DNA of 64,000 nucleotides from the NCBI GenBank assembly GCA_036264135.1, contig DATARN010000020.1, positions 10,645 through 74,644 of the forward strand, given 5' to 3'. The notes under the pieces are model-generated. The model saw only the letters and a list, made by a program, of their open reading frames with translations, was not told where the DNA came from and did no database searches. The stretch comes from DATARN01 sp036264135 (lineage in GTDB: Bacteria > Actinomycetota > Acidimicrobiia > Acidimicrobiales > Palsa-688). The position numbers and the translations under genes are program-made. The first letter of the stretch is position 1; every line of letters begins with the position of its first letter. Below, piece by piece: positions 43,475-52,500 of this stretch.

Positions 43475-43987
43475 TCCCGCGGTACCGGCCTCGTGGGCCA
43501 GCAGCCACCGTTTGACGGCCAGGCCCCACCGGAAGCCACCCAGGCTGCCGTCGCCGCGCACGGCACGGTGGCAGGGGACGAACAGGGCGACGGCGTTGGT
43601 GGCGCAGGCCAGGCCGGCGGCCCGGGCGGCGCCGGGCCGGCCGGCGGCGGCGGCCAACTGCCGGTAGCTGAGCGGGGCGCCGGGACGGGCGGTGCGCAGC
43701 GCGGCCCAGGCCTGCTGGACGAACGGTCCGGACCGCTGGCTCACCGCCACGTCGTCGATGGCGTCGAGCCGGCCGGCGAAATAGGCGGCGGCCGCCTCCC
43801 CCGCGCCGGCGTCGTCGCCCGCCGCCCAGGTGTGAGGCCGGCGGCCCGGCGCCAGCCAGGCGACCAGCTCGGCGGGCTCGGCCGTCCAGCCGCTGGCCAC
43901 CACCGCCCCCTCGTCCACCAGCACGGTGAACGGGCCGCACGGGCTGGAAATCGTCGCCGTCGCCGCCTCCGTCACGCCGGCGCCCAC
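43463..43987 (-). CDS. ogt: Methylated-DNA-protein cysteine methyltransferase
   Basis: 174 residues. The acceptor site VPCHRAVRGDG and the preceding AARAAGLACATN match the O6-alkylguanine-DNA alkyltransferase C-terminal domain, with the DNA-binding segment YRQLAAAAGRP. The N-terminal ribonuclease-like domain is short. It transfers an alkyl group from O6-alkylguanine to its own cysteine (suicide repair). Convergent with the DUF4012 gene. Confidence 0.92.
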   Translation of the reverse strand: MGAGVTEAATATISSPCGPFTVLVDEGAVVASGWTAEPAELVAWLAPGRRPHTWAAGDDAGAGEAAAAYFAGRLDAIDDVAVSQRSGPFVQQAWAALRTARPGAPLSYRQLAAAAGRPGAARAAGLACATNAVALFVPCHRAVRGDGSLGGFRWGLAVKRWLLAHEAGTAGLDR

Positions 43988-44161
43988 CGGTCGCGGCCGG
44001 TCCCGCCGGCGGCGTCCGAGGTCAGGACCATCCCCGCCATGATGTCAGGGTGCCTGTCCGGCGACGAGCCGGAATTGGGACGGGCGTGCTGGTGGGCAAC
44101 CGCGAGGTGGGCCGGACATACTTGACGCCGCAACCGGCCAGCCGTAGGCTCTCCGCCCATT

Positions 44162-45310
44162 GTGAACTCGTGCACGAGGAATTTCCGTCGGCACGCGTGG
44201 CGGCTAGTGGCCGCGCTCCTCGGGACCGGTCTCGTCGCCGGGTCGGCCATACCCTCCGCGTCGGCAGATGCCGTCAGCGATAAACGTGCCCAGGCCCAGG
44301 CGCTTTCAAACCAGATCGACGCGCTGGGGCGGAAAGAAGCCGCCCTGGGCGAGCAGTACGACGCCGCCGTGCTGGCCGCCAACTCGACGTCGGCCAAGGT
44401 GAAGCTGCAGCAGGCGGCGGTGGCCGAGGCGACCGCCAGCGCCGCCCACGCCAAGGGCGCGTTGCAGGCCGACGCCATCAACGCCTACGTCCACGGGGGC
44501 AGCCTGGTGTCCCTCGCCAGCCGCAACGGCGGCATGGCCCAGGCCGACGGCGGTCTGCTGGCCGGCGAGTACATGAACACGCTGGCCTCGACCCAGACCG
44601 ACAATCTCGACGCCTACCACAACGCCGCCGCCACCGCCCAGATCGCCACCACCCAGTTGCTGGCGCTGCAGAAGCAGCAGACCCAGGCGGTGGCCGCCAC
44701 CAACAGTGCCCGCAGTGCCGCCGCCGGCGCCCAGCAACAACTGCAGTCCACCCTCGGCCAGGTGCAGGGCCAACTCCAGGTGCTGGTCGCCCAGGCGGAG
44801 GCGGCCAAGCAAGCGGCGGCCGCCCAAGCCGCCCAGGCCCTGCTGGCCCGGGCCCAGGCCATGGCGGCGACCGCCCGTGCCGCCACCTCCGGCGGCGGCG
44901 GCGGCGGGAGCGGCGGCGGCGGCGGCGCAGCCAGCCCGACATTTTCCTCCGCTCCCATACCGGTCGGCGCCGGTGCCGGCGAAGCAATCGCCGCCGCCAA
45001 AAGCCGCCTCGGCGACCCCTATGTGTGGGGCGCGGCCGGTCCCAACAGCTTCGACTGCTCCGGGCTGATCATGTGGGCCTGGGGCAACGCCGGGGTCTCC
45101 CTCCCCCACTTCAGCGGCGCCCAGTACTCCTCCACCACCCACATCTCGATGTCGCAGCTGCAGCCCGGTGACCTGGTGTTCCCGGCGAATCCCGGCGACC
45201 ACGTCGCCATGTACATCGGCGGGGGCCAGATCATCGAGGCGCCCCACACCGGCGACGTGGTGCATATCGTCCCCATGTACTCCTGGTTCGTCCTCGCCAG
45301 CCGGCCGTAG
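44162..45310 (+). CDS. Secreted NlpC/P60 peptidoglycan endopeptidase with coiled-coil domain
   Basis: 382 residues. A signal peptide (about 1-36) precedes a long Ala/Gln-rich coiled coil (about 40-245), a glycine-rich linker (SGGGGGGSGGGGG), and a C-terminal NlpC/P60 domain (about 270-382). The domain has catalytic Cys in FDCSGLI (near 299), His in GDHVAMYIG (near 346) and the third residue in EAPHTG. The layout matches RipA-type D,L-endopeptidases used in cell division and wall turnover, in which the coiled coil restrains the enzyme. GTG 44162. Confidence 0.9.
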   Translation: MNSCTRNFRRHAWRLVAALLGTGLVAGSAIPSASADAVSDKRAQAQALSNQIDALGRKEAALGEQYDAAVLAANSTSAKVKLQQAAVAEATASAAHAKGALQADAINAYVHGGSLVSLASRNGGMAQADGGLLAGEYMNTLASTQTDNLDAYHNAAATAQIATTQLLALQKQQTQAVAATNSARSAAAGAQQQLQSTLGQVQGQLQVLVAQAEAAKQAAAAQAAQALLARAQAMAATARAATSGGGGGGSGGGGGAASPTFSSAPIPVGAGAGEAIAAAKSRLGDPYVWGAAGPNSFDCSGLIMWAWGNAGVSLPHFSGAQYSSTTHISMSQLQPGDLVFPANPGDHVAMYIGGGQIIEAPHTGDVVHIVPMYSWFVLASRP

Positions 45311-45359
45311 GCACCCGCAGCGGCATCGGGTACGGTGCGCCGATGCCCGGGTGGAGCTG

Positions 45360-46544
45360 ATGGCCGGTTACGACGTCCTGGGCGACCTCCTGCGGCGGGC
45401 CAACCTGTCGGCGCCCGACCTGCTGGTCGCCGACCTGGCCGCCTCCCTGAGCCGAGCCGGCTGCCGTGACCTGGCCCTCTACGTGGTCGACTACGAGCAG
45501 GAGCGGTTGCGCCGGGTGGCGCTCGGCGCCGAGTTGCTGGTGGACGGGCCGCCGGAGATGAACATCGGCGGCACCATGGCGGGCCGGTCGTTCCAGCTGC
45601 AGGAGGTGGTGACCGCCGAGTCCGACGGCCAGTGGACCGTCTGGGCGCCGGTGCGGGAACGAGCCGAGCGGCTCGGGGTGCTGGAGCTGCACTTCGCCGA
45701 GGTGTCCGACGAGGCCCGGGCGCTGTGCGACGACGTGGGCCGCCTCATCGGTCATTTGATGCGCACCGCCGACCAGTACACCGACGCCATCGAGCGCTGC
45801 CGGCGGCGCGAGGCCATGAGCCTGGCCGCCGAGATCCAGTGGGATCTGCTCCTGCCGCCCCTCGCCTTTCGGTCCCCCGACGTGGCCGTCGCCGGCATGT
45901 TGGAGCCGGCATACGCGGTGGGCGGCGACGCCTTCGACTACTCCCTCAATGGCGACGTGCTGACCTTCGCCATGCTCGACTCGATGGGCCACGGGTTGAC
46001 GTCGTCGCTCACCAGCGCCCTCGCCCTCTCCGCCGTTCGCTACGGGCGGCGCCGCGACATGGACCTCCGGGAGATCGCCCACCACGTCGACGACGCCCTG
46101 ATCAGCCAGTTCTCCCGGGAGAGTTTCGTCACCGGCCATGTGGCCCGCCTCGATACCGCCACCGGTGAGTTCACCTGGATCAACGGCGGCCATCCCGACC
46201 CGCTGCTCATCCGAGGCACGACGGTGGTCGGCGAGGCGCATGCCGACCCGTGCTTTCCGTTCGGTCTCGGCATCGTCATCGACGAGGTCGGGCACCTGCG
46301 CCTCGAGCCCGGCGACCGCCTGCTGTTCTACTCCGATGGCGTGATCGAGGCGCGGCCGGTGGGCGGCGAGCAGTACGGGATCGGCCGTCTCCGTGAGCGC
46401 GTGGAGCGCCACCTGGCCGACCGCCTCATCCCGGCGGAGATCATCCGCCGCATCATCAAGGACGTCATGGGGCACCGGGGGGCCCCGCTGGCCGACGACG
46501 CCAGTTTGGTGATGATCGAGTGGCTCCCCGACGGCGGCTCCTGA
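45360..46544 (+). CDS. PP2C-type (SpoIIE) serine phosphatase with N-terminal sensor region
   Basis: 394 residues. The N-terminal 170 residues look like a degenerate GAF-type sensor (LALYVVDYEQERLRRVALG). The SpoIIE phosphatase domain follows, with VGGDAFDY, LDSMGHGLTSS, WINGGHPDPLL, LLFYSDGVIEARP and ADDASLVMIEW, which hold the metal-binding aspartates. Such proteins dephosphorylate anti-anti-sigma factors and so control alternative sigma factors. No partner gene is adjacent. ATG 45360 has GTGGAG upstream. Confidence 0.88.
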   Translation: MAGYDVLGDLLRRANLSAPDLLVADLAASLSRAGCRDLALYVVDYEQERLRRVALGAELLVDGPPEMNIGGTMAGRSFQLQEVVTAESDGQWTVWAPVRERAERLGVLELHFAEVSDEARALCDDVGRLIGHLMRTADQYTDAIERCRRREAMSLAAEIQWDLLLPPLAFRSPDVAVAGMLEPAYAVGGDAFDYSLNGDVLTFAMLDSMGHGLTSSLTSALALSAVRYGRRRDMDLREIAHHVDDALISQFSRESFVTGHVARLDTATGEFTWINGGHPDPLLIRGTTVVGEAHADPCFPFGLGIVIDEVGHLRLEPGDRLLFYSDGVIEARPVGGEQYGIGRLRERVERHLADRLIPAEIIRRIIKDVMGHRGAPLADDASLVMIEWLPDGGS

Positions 46545-46553
46545 GCCGACCCC

Positions 46554-46598
46554 GGCCGGGCACGACGCCGCGGTCTGAGCCGCGCCGGCCCCCCTTTC
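46554..46598 (+). terminator. Possible terminator hairpin after the SpoIIE-type gene
   Basis: GGCCGG (46554-46559) can pair with CCGGCC (46585-46590), enclosing a second stem CGCGG/CCGCG (46569-46573 with 46580-46584), followed by CCCCTTTCCC. The tail is C-rich and not T-rich, so termination strength is uncertain. Confidence 0.35.
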
Positions 46599-46616
46599 CC
46601 CGGCCACACTGGGGCG

Positions 46617-46862
46617 GTGAAGAAACTTGCCGACTACGGGCTCGACGACCATCCGGACGACGATCCGGAGCGGGCCCGGCTGGCGTGGGCCGTCGCCGCC
46701 CTCGACGACTGCGAGGCGTGCGACGACCTGCGCATCGAGCTCACCATGGAGGAGGCGGGGCGGCCCGGCACCGGCCTCGTCGGCCACCTCTCGGCCGCCT
46801 CGGCCCGGCGGCTGCGGGCGGCGCTGGCCATCGCCCTTCGGGACATCGGAGAGGCGCCCTGA
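46617..46862 (+). CDS. Small acidic protein of unknown function
   Basis: 81 residues, rich in Asp and Ala, with two cysteines (DDCEACDDL) and a helical C-terminus (SARRLRAALAIALRDIG). No family recognised. The GTG start follows a GGGG stretch. Its TGA overlaps the ATG of the truncated ABC-ATPase fragment by one base, as if it had been the first gene of a two-gene operon with an ABC transporter. Confidence 0.55.
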   Translation: MKKLADYGLDDHPDDDPERARLAWAVAALDDCEACDDLRIELTMEEAGRPGTGLVGHLSAASARRLRAALAIALRDIGEAP

Positions 46863-46924
46863 TGGCGGCCGCCATCGTCATCGAAGGGCTCTCCAAGACC
46901 TTCGGCCGCACCCGGGCCCTGGAG
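46862..46924 (+). pseudogene. 5' fragment of an ABC-transporter ATPase gene
   Basis: The first 21 codons read MAAAIVIEGLSKTFGRTRALE, the textbook start of a drug-export-type ABC ATPase just before its first glycine-rich loop. After codon 21 the resemblance ends abruptly; the frame runs on through Arg/Gly-rich sequence to TGA 47033-47035 without Walker A. The rest of the gene is gone, replaced by the hairpins and repeats described next. This looks like a deletion or recombination scar. Confidence 0.7.
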
Positions 46925-47399
46925 ACAACTCGGCGGGCTTCGCGACAGCGGCCCCGTCCGCCAAGAGGGGGGGACTCGGCGGAACGGGGCTCACGCTGCG
47001 GTCGGCTTGGGGGGGGAACCAAAGCCTGCTTGTGATTTTATTCACAAGGCGTCGAGATGTCAACCCCTCAGCGAAAAAACCTCGACCTGTTCCAGCGGGC
47101 CGCCCCGCCCCTGGGGCGCCCCACCCGCCCGGCCCCGCCGGCGCCGCTGGCGGCCGCGCCCGGCCACCTCGTGGCGACAACGGTCGGCGCCCGCCACACC
47201 AACTCGCCGCAACCTCCCCCACCGACCGCCCGGCCGACCCGCCGGCGGCCGCGTCCGGCCACCTTGTGGCGACAACATGCGGCGCCCGCCACACCAACTC
47301 GCCGCAACCTCCCCCACCGCCCGCCCGACCGACCCGCCGGCGGCCGCGCCCGGACCCACCGCCCGCCGGCGGGCGCCGGCGGGTAATACCGTCTTGGCC
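46925..47399. other. 475-base non-coding patch with two hairpins and tandem repeats
   Basis: No protein-like frame was seen here. An imperfect hairpin (CCCCGTCCGCCAAG at 46952-46965 against CTCGGCGGAACGGGG at 46975-46989) starts the patch. A second, perfect one (CTTGTGA at 47029-47035, TCACAAG at 47042-47048, loop TTTTAT) follows. The composition is C-rich on the plus strand from 47100 on. The patch starts exactly where the ABC-ATPase fragment loses similarity. Confidence 0.6.
47146..47353. repeat. 95-base tandem repeat, two full copies and a partial third
   Basis: Copies begin at 47146, 47241 and 47336. Each contains GCCGGCGGCCGCG, then a segment like CTTGTGGCGACAAC and GCGCCCGCCACACCAACTCG (only a few bases differ between copies 1 and 2); the third breaks off after about 18 bases. 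The unit length is not a multiple of three and no gene crosses it. Confidence 0.85.
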
Positions 47400-47711
47400 G
47401 TGGACAGCGAATTCCCACCTCAGATCCGCCGGTTGCCGCCCTTCGAGGGGGCGTTCGACGCTTTCCGGCTGGCGGCGCCGGACTGCGACGTGCTCTTCGC
47501 CTCTTATCCGGCGGGGACGGCGATCGACGTCCACGACCATGAGACGGACAACGTCGGCGTCATCACCAACGGGCAACTCATCTTGACGGTAAACGGCGCC
47601 GAATCCCGGTATGGGCCCGGTGAGTGGTACCACGTGGCACCCCACCAGCCGCATGCCGCCCGTTTCGAGATCGAGACCTCAGAAATCGAGTTCTGGTTCC
47701 GCCCCAGCTAA
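47400..47711 (+). CDS. Small cupin-domain protein
   Basis: 103 residues with one cupin barrel: GTAIDVHDHETDNVGVITNGQ-type first motif (metal-binding His/Glu near 44-52) and a second motif around GEWYHVAPHQPHAA (near 76-89). Such small cupins bind a metal and often act as isomerases or simple binding proteins; the role is unknown. GTG 47400 starts right after the repeat patch. The stop overlaps the convergent gene by four bases. Confidence 0.75.
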   Translation: MDSEFPPQIRRLPPFEGAFDAFRLAAPDCDVLFASYPAGTAIDVHDHETDNVGVITNGQLILTVNGAESRYGPGEWYHVAPHQPHAARFEIETSEIEFWFRPS

Positions 47712-48013
47712 TCCGCGGTTGGGGAAAAGATGCCGGCGAGTGCTCCGACCGCGTCGTCCGGGGCCACGACCTCCAGCCACCGCCGGCCGCCTTCCAGCTG
47801 GACCCGGAACCCAAAGAACGGGCAGCATTGCTGCTCGCGTTCGGCCAGGTCGACGATGCGCACCAGCACGTCGTCGCCGGCCCGCAATTGCAGCCGGACG
47901 AGGTTGTCGCCCGACTCGATCAGCTCTACGTCGGCGGCGATGGTGTGGCGCCATTCCGCCACCCGGGCTTGGGCATCGCCGGCATCGAGCGAGCAGGCGA
48001 TGGGAATTCGCAC
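47708..48013 (-). CDS. Small protein with a conserved-looking Cys-Cys-Pro-Phe-Phe motif
   Basis: About 101 residues from GTG 48013 (the frame is open to 48133). The core contains ARVAEWRHTIA, a strand-rich middle and EREQQCCPFFGFRVQLE near residue 70. The CCPFF motif occurs in a family of small actinobacterial proteins sometimes found near metal-responsive regulators, but no function is established. The adjacent cysteines could bind metal. Convergent with the cupin gene. Confidence 0.55.
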   Translation of the reverse strand: MRIPIACSLDAGDAQARVAEWRHTIAADVELIESGDNLVRLQLRAGDDVLVRIVDLAEREQQCCPFFGFRVQLEGGRRWLEVVAPDDAVGALAGIFSPTAD

Positions 48014-48241
48014 CTCACCATGATGCCAGCGCAGCAGCAGCCCCTGGCCAAGGAAGAACGGCCCGCCGCGCCGGCCCGCCGTCCAGCGCCCGATCTGTGT
48101 GCCACGGGAGTTCTCGGCATCGTTTTTGACCATATGTGGTCGTCACGATGCTGAGAACGCTGGCGACTCACAGATCCCGGTCCCCGGCCCCGGTCCGTGG
48201 CGCGGGGGCGGGCCCAGCTGCTGGCCGCCGCCCATCCGGTG

Positions 48242-48622
48242 TCAGGCGGCGGGCAAATCGCCGAAGAAACCGGTGACGGTTTGCAGCCGGCCGTCGGGAG
48301 CGACGGTGCCCACATCGATGCCGGCGACGGTGACTGTGCCGTCGGGCGCGACCAGCTCCCAGGCGTAGCGGAAGCGGTCGTGGTGGACGTCGACGCCGCT
48401 CACCCGGCGGAAACGCTGGCCGGCGTAGTGCTGGCACAGCACGGCGGCGAAGTCGTTGAGGCCGGCGAGGCCTTCGCCGACGAGGGGCGGATCGGTCAGG
48501 CTGCCGTCGGCGGCCCAGGCGCGGGCCAGGAGTTCGCCTCGCGTGGTCTCGTCGGTCTCGGTCAGGGCGGCCAGGCTGGTGTCGACGGTGGCGGAGATGT
48601 CGGCGGTGGTGGTCTCGGTCAT
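48242..48622 (-). CDS. SnoaL-like NTF2-fold protein
   Basis: 126 residues, starting at ATG 48622 with AAAGGAGC upstream. The pattern LARAWAADGSLTDPP, GLAGLNDFAAVL, the VAPDGTVTVAGIDVG strands and FFGDLPAA fit the SnoaL-like/NTF2 fold used by small isomerases and binding proteins. It is divergent from an XRE regulator with a palindrome between them, so that regulator probably controls it. Confidence 0.75.
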   Translation of the reverse strand: MTETTTADISATVDTSLAALTETDETTRGELLARAWAADGSLTDPPLVGEGLAGLNDFAAVLCQHYAGQRFRRVSGVDVHHDRFRYAWELVAPDGTVTVAGIDVGTVAPDGRLQTVTGFFGDLPAA

Positions 48623-48695
48623 GGGAATGCTCCTTTGGCTCTTCGGCTCGGTGTCCGTTAGCTCCCACGTTGAGGCACCCGCTGTCGAGGTGCGA

Positions 48696-48710
48696 TTACC
48701 TGAGAGGTAA
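48696..48710. promoter_or_regulatory. Perfect palindromic operator between the SnoaL-like and XRE genes
   Basis: TTACCT-GAG-AGGTAA is a perfect inverted repeat with 6-base arms, centrally placed between two divergent genes (starts at 48622 and 48747). A looser GCACC...GGTGC pair lies beside it (48675-48693 region). It is the natural binding site for the XRE regulator encoded next door. Confidence 0.65.
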
Positions 48711-48746
48711 AGGACGTGAAAACCCCCCGTCGTTAGGGTGAGCCCG

Positions 48747-49583
48747 ATGACGACCGTTACCGCTCCCCCACCCGCCAGCGTCGGCGTCCTCTTGCGGGAC
48801 TGGCGCCAGCGCCGGCGCCTTAGCCAGCTTGACCTGGCAATGGAGGCCGAGGTGTCGGCCCGCCACCTCAGCTTCGTCGAGACGGGACGAGCCAAGCCGA
48901 GCCGCGAGTTGGTACTTCACCTTGCCGGCCACCTGGAGGTCCCGTTGCGGGAACGGAACACGTTGCTGTTGGCGGCTGGTTACGCCCCGGTGTACCAACA
49001 GACACAACTCGACGATGCGGCCATGGGCCCGGTTCGGGCCGCCCTGGACCGCATCGTCGGCGCCCATCAGCCATTTCCCGCGGTGGTGGTTGACCGGCGC
49101 TGGGACCTGGTGACGGCCAACGCCGCCGCCCTGGAGATCCTCACCGACGGCGTGGCTCCGGCTCTGCTGGCACCGCCGCCCAACGCGCTGCGGGTCTCGC
49201 TGCATCCCGACGGCCTGGCCGGCCGGATCGAGAACCTGGAGGAATGGGCCCAGCACCTGCTCGAGCGGCTTGACCGCCAGGTAGCGACCAGCGGCGCCCG
49301 CGACCTCCGGGACCTGGCGCGGGAGTTGCGCAGCTACCCGAATATGGCCTCGCTCGCTCGCCCCGGCGCAGAAGGGGGCGTTGTCCAAACGGGCGAGTTG
49401 GCCGAGCGACTGTTCGTGCCCCTGGTGCTGCGCCATCGGGGCCGGCGGCTGCGGCTGTTCAGCACCGTCGCCACCTTCGGGACGGCCCTCGATATCACGA
49501 TCGCAGAACTGGCGATCGAGTCCTTCTTTCCCGCCGACGCCGAGACGGCCGCCGCCTTAGAGGGTGGACGGGCGCCGGGCTAG
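48747..49583 (+). CDS. XRE-family regulator with MmyB-like ligand-binding domain
   Basis: 278 residues. The helix-turn-helix (about 12-70) reads VGVLLRDWRQRRRLSQLDLA, then SARHLSFVETGRAKPSRELV. The larger C-terminal domain has PAVVVDRRWDLVTANAAAL and LRVSLHPDGLAGRI, typical of MmyB-like/MLTR proteins, which bind small molecules in a PAS-like pocket and usually control a divergent enzyme gene. ATG 48747 follows AGGGTGAG; GTG 48738 is possible. The 3' end overlaps the patatin gene by 27 bases. Confidence 0.88.
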   Translation: MTTVTAPPPASVGVLLRDWRQRRRLSQLDLAMEAEVSARHLSFVETGRAKPSRELVLHLAGHLEVPLRERNTLLLAAGYAPVYQQTQLDDAAMGPVRAALDRIVGAHQPFPAVVVDRRWDLVTANAAALEILTDGVAPALLAPPPNALRVSLHPDGLAGRIENLEEWAQHLLERLDRQVATSGARDLRDLARELRSYPNMASLARPGAEGGVVQTGELAERLFVPLVLRHRGRRLRLFSTVATFGTALDITIAELAIESFFPADAETAAALEGGRAPG

Positions 49584-52500
49584 GCGACCGCCGGCCAGGC
49601 GGCGCAGGTAGGAAATGGCGACGCTGACCAGGACAACGAACCCGAGGACGGCCAAGAGACCCCACCAGGAGTTCCGCAGCCACGGCAGGACGGTCCGCAC
49701 GACCCAGCCCTGGTTGGAGTTGTTCTCGCGTCCGAGCAACCAGTCGCGGGTGGCCGGGAGGCAGGCGATTACCAGCGCCGCCACGGCCGTGACCGCGGCC
49801 AGGGCGCTCAGCAGTCCGCGTTTGAACGACCACGCTCCGAAGACGGCCAGGTAGAGACCCACCAGCATCATGACCCCGCCGGTGAACCCGAGCACGGTGG
49901 ACTGGCGGCTGGCGAGCACGAAACCGACTGCTGTCAGGCCCACACCGCCGAAAATCATCCGCCGCGGCGCGGTCCCCGTCACGTTGACCGCCCGGTAGCC
50001 GGTCAGGGTGACGGTCCGCAGGGTCGAGAACAGCGGGGTCAGGGCCGACGGGGGGTTGGCCACGGCGGCGGGGATAACGGCGGCGACCACGGCCACCGCC
50101 TTGGCGAGGGTCTTGGTCAGCAGCGGTGAACCGAGCTCGTCGCCGAAGGTCTGGCGACAAACCGGATTGCTGCGCAGGAGGGCGACGACCTGGGTGGGAT
50201 CGCCGATCGCGGCGGCGCCGTGGCCCTGGGAGGAGGCGGCGGCGCGGACCTCCTTGGTCGCGGCGCGAGGGGACCGGCCGTCGGCCACGGCGGCCACCGC
50301 CGCTTGGGCAGCGGCGGTGGCGTGGGCGGCGGTGCCGGCGGCGTTGAGGACATCGGTCGGCCAGCTGCCATCGCCGCGCCCTGGTTGGCGCAACATCTGC
50401 GATGCCACCTCGACCAACTCGCGCGCGGCGATCAGCTCCTGCACGGCGCGTGCCACCCATAAAGACGTCGCCGGCAGGCTCACGGGAACGGGCACCAGGT
50501 CGTCGTCGAGAAACGCCAGCTCTTGGTCGATGGCCGCGGCCAGAGGCGTTCCCAGGGACCCATGGTCTGCGCCGATCGCGATATCGGGCACCGGGCCGGC
50601 AATGGCGGCCAGCCTGGCCCGGAAGGCGTCCTTTCCACCCTCGCGATGCAGGGCGCCGATGCGCCGGGGGTCGAGGAGCACATGGACCAGCCAGCCGGCC
50701 CCGTCGAGGCGGCCCCACATCCAGTCGTTGGCCCGCCACGACGCCTTGTAGAACGCGCCGAAGTGGTGAATCTGGGTGCCGGTCAACTTGGCGGCGGCGT
50801 CGGTGCGGCTCAGGTCCAATAAGCAGCGGGTGTTCGAGCTGACCTGAATGAGTTCCACCGGTTGGTCGACGTCCACGTCGATCGGCAGCATCGACCGTTC
50901 GGCGACATAGAGACTCAGCAGCCGGGCGGCGGCCACGTCTCGGTCGGACCCCAAGTAGGCCAGGTAGGTCGCCACCTGCTGGGCGGCATCGGCCCGCCGG
51001 CGGCCGGCGGAACCAGGCGGGGCGGCAAGACCGGCCGGGCCGGCGGGCGGGGCGGCGGCGGCCGGGCCGCCGGTCAACCCCGGCGCTCCGGCAGGCGGCG
51101 CGGCGTGGCCATCGATCAGTGCCTGGAGCTGCGGGCGGGCGGCGACGACCAGCGTGGCCAGGGACCACCAACCCTGGGCCAGTCCGGCAGGCACCGTGCT
51201 GGGAACGTCCGGGGTCTCGCATTCCCCCAGGGCCTGGGCCGCCACCGCTGACGTCGCCTGCACGGTCGAGAAGCTGGCCAGCGAGCCGGTGTCGTTGCCC
51301 TGGGCGGCGATGCTCACCGCCTGAAAGGCGTCGTGGTCGACGTTGCCGGCAACGGCGGCCACGAACGCCTGGTGAGCCTGGTGGGACAGACCGGCCAGCA
51401 TCACCCGCTGATCGGCGCCCGTCGCCAAGGGGTACGCCATCCGCAGCACGCTGAGAACGGTGATCCGTGCTCCCTCAAACGCCGAGCGGCCCAGGGCGGC
51501 CAGGCCGCAGTAGTCGCCGACCGCCGGCGGCACCCAGGCGGCGCGGATGGCGGCCGCCGCCTCGTCCCGGCACACCGTTTCCGGGTTCTGCCCGGCGGCC
51601 AGCTCGGCCACCCAGCCGGTCGGGACCCGGACGGTCGTGATGGCTCGCATGATGGCCTGGATGACCGGTATCGCCAGCCGTTCGCTTTCCCGTCGGGCGT
51701 AGGCCGCCCACCCGGCGTCGGTGACCAGCTGGCCCCGGCAGAACTGGCATCCGAGCTCGGCCAGCCGGAGCCGAGCGTCGGCCCGACCGACGACGTTGTC
51801 GTTGTGGCGGCGGATGGCGCGGAGGTCGGCCGAGATGCTGTGGTTCAGGGCCGCCCCGAGGTCCTTGCGCAGCGCCTCGGCCAGCAGCAGCGGCTTGTCG
51901 ATGGCTTCCACCGGGGGAACCGCTTTGGGGTCGGGAACGCCCCCTGGATCCGGCACGACGTAGAGGAGGACCCGGCGGATCTGCTGGCCATAGGCGGGGG
52001 CGTCGAACACCGCTTGCAGGAGTGGACCGATGGGCCGGTTGGCGAGGATGCCGCCGTCGGCCGCCCAGTGGGGCGTGGTGAGGTTGGTGAACTCCGCCAT
52101 GGCCGGCCGCGACGACGGCCCTTCGGTCGCGGCCACCGCCTCGGTGAAGGGTATGAACGCCGGTTCGAAGGCGCCCGGAAACGAGGCGCTGGCCCGGGCG
52201 GCCAGCGCGATGGCGGGCAGGGCGGCCTGGAAGTCGTCGCCCGCGAAGGCGAACCGGCCGTGGTGGTCGACGTCGGGGACCAGCGTTCCGTAGTCGTCGG
52301 TGAACCGGCTGGTCTCGGGGGTGAGCAGGGTGGTGGTGATGAACACCTTGGTCGGGACGGGAGGCGGGGCGCCGCCGGCGGTGGCGGTGAGACGGGTGAG
52401 CCCGGTGACCAGCCCGTCGAGCAGGACCCCGTCGCCTTGGAGCAGCGACGGCGGCCCTTTCTGCTGGGGATTGCGCAGCAGGGTGTCGAAGGCTCCGGTT

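Noticed and set aside
47146..47353. CRISPR array
   Set aside because: Only two full copies of a 95-base direct tandem unit with no spacers.
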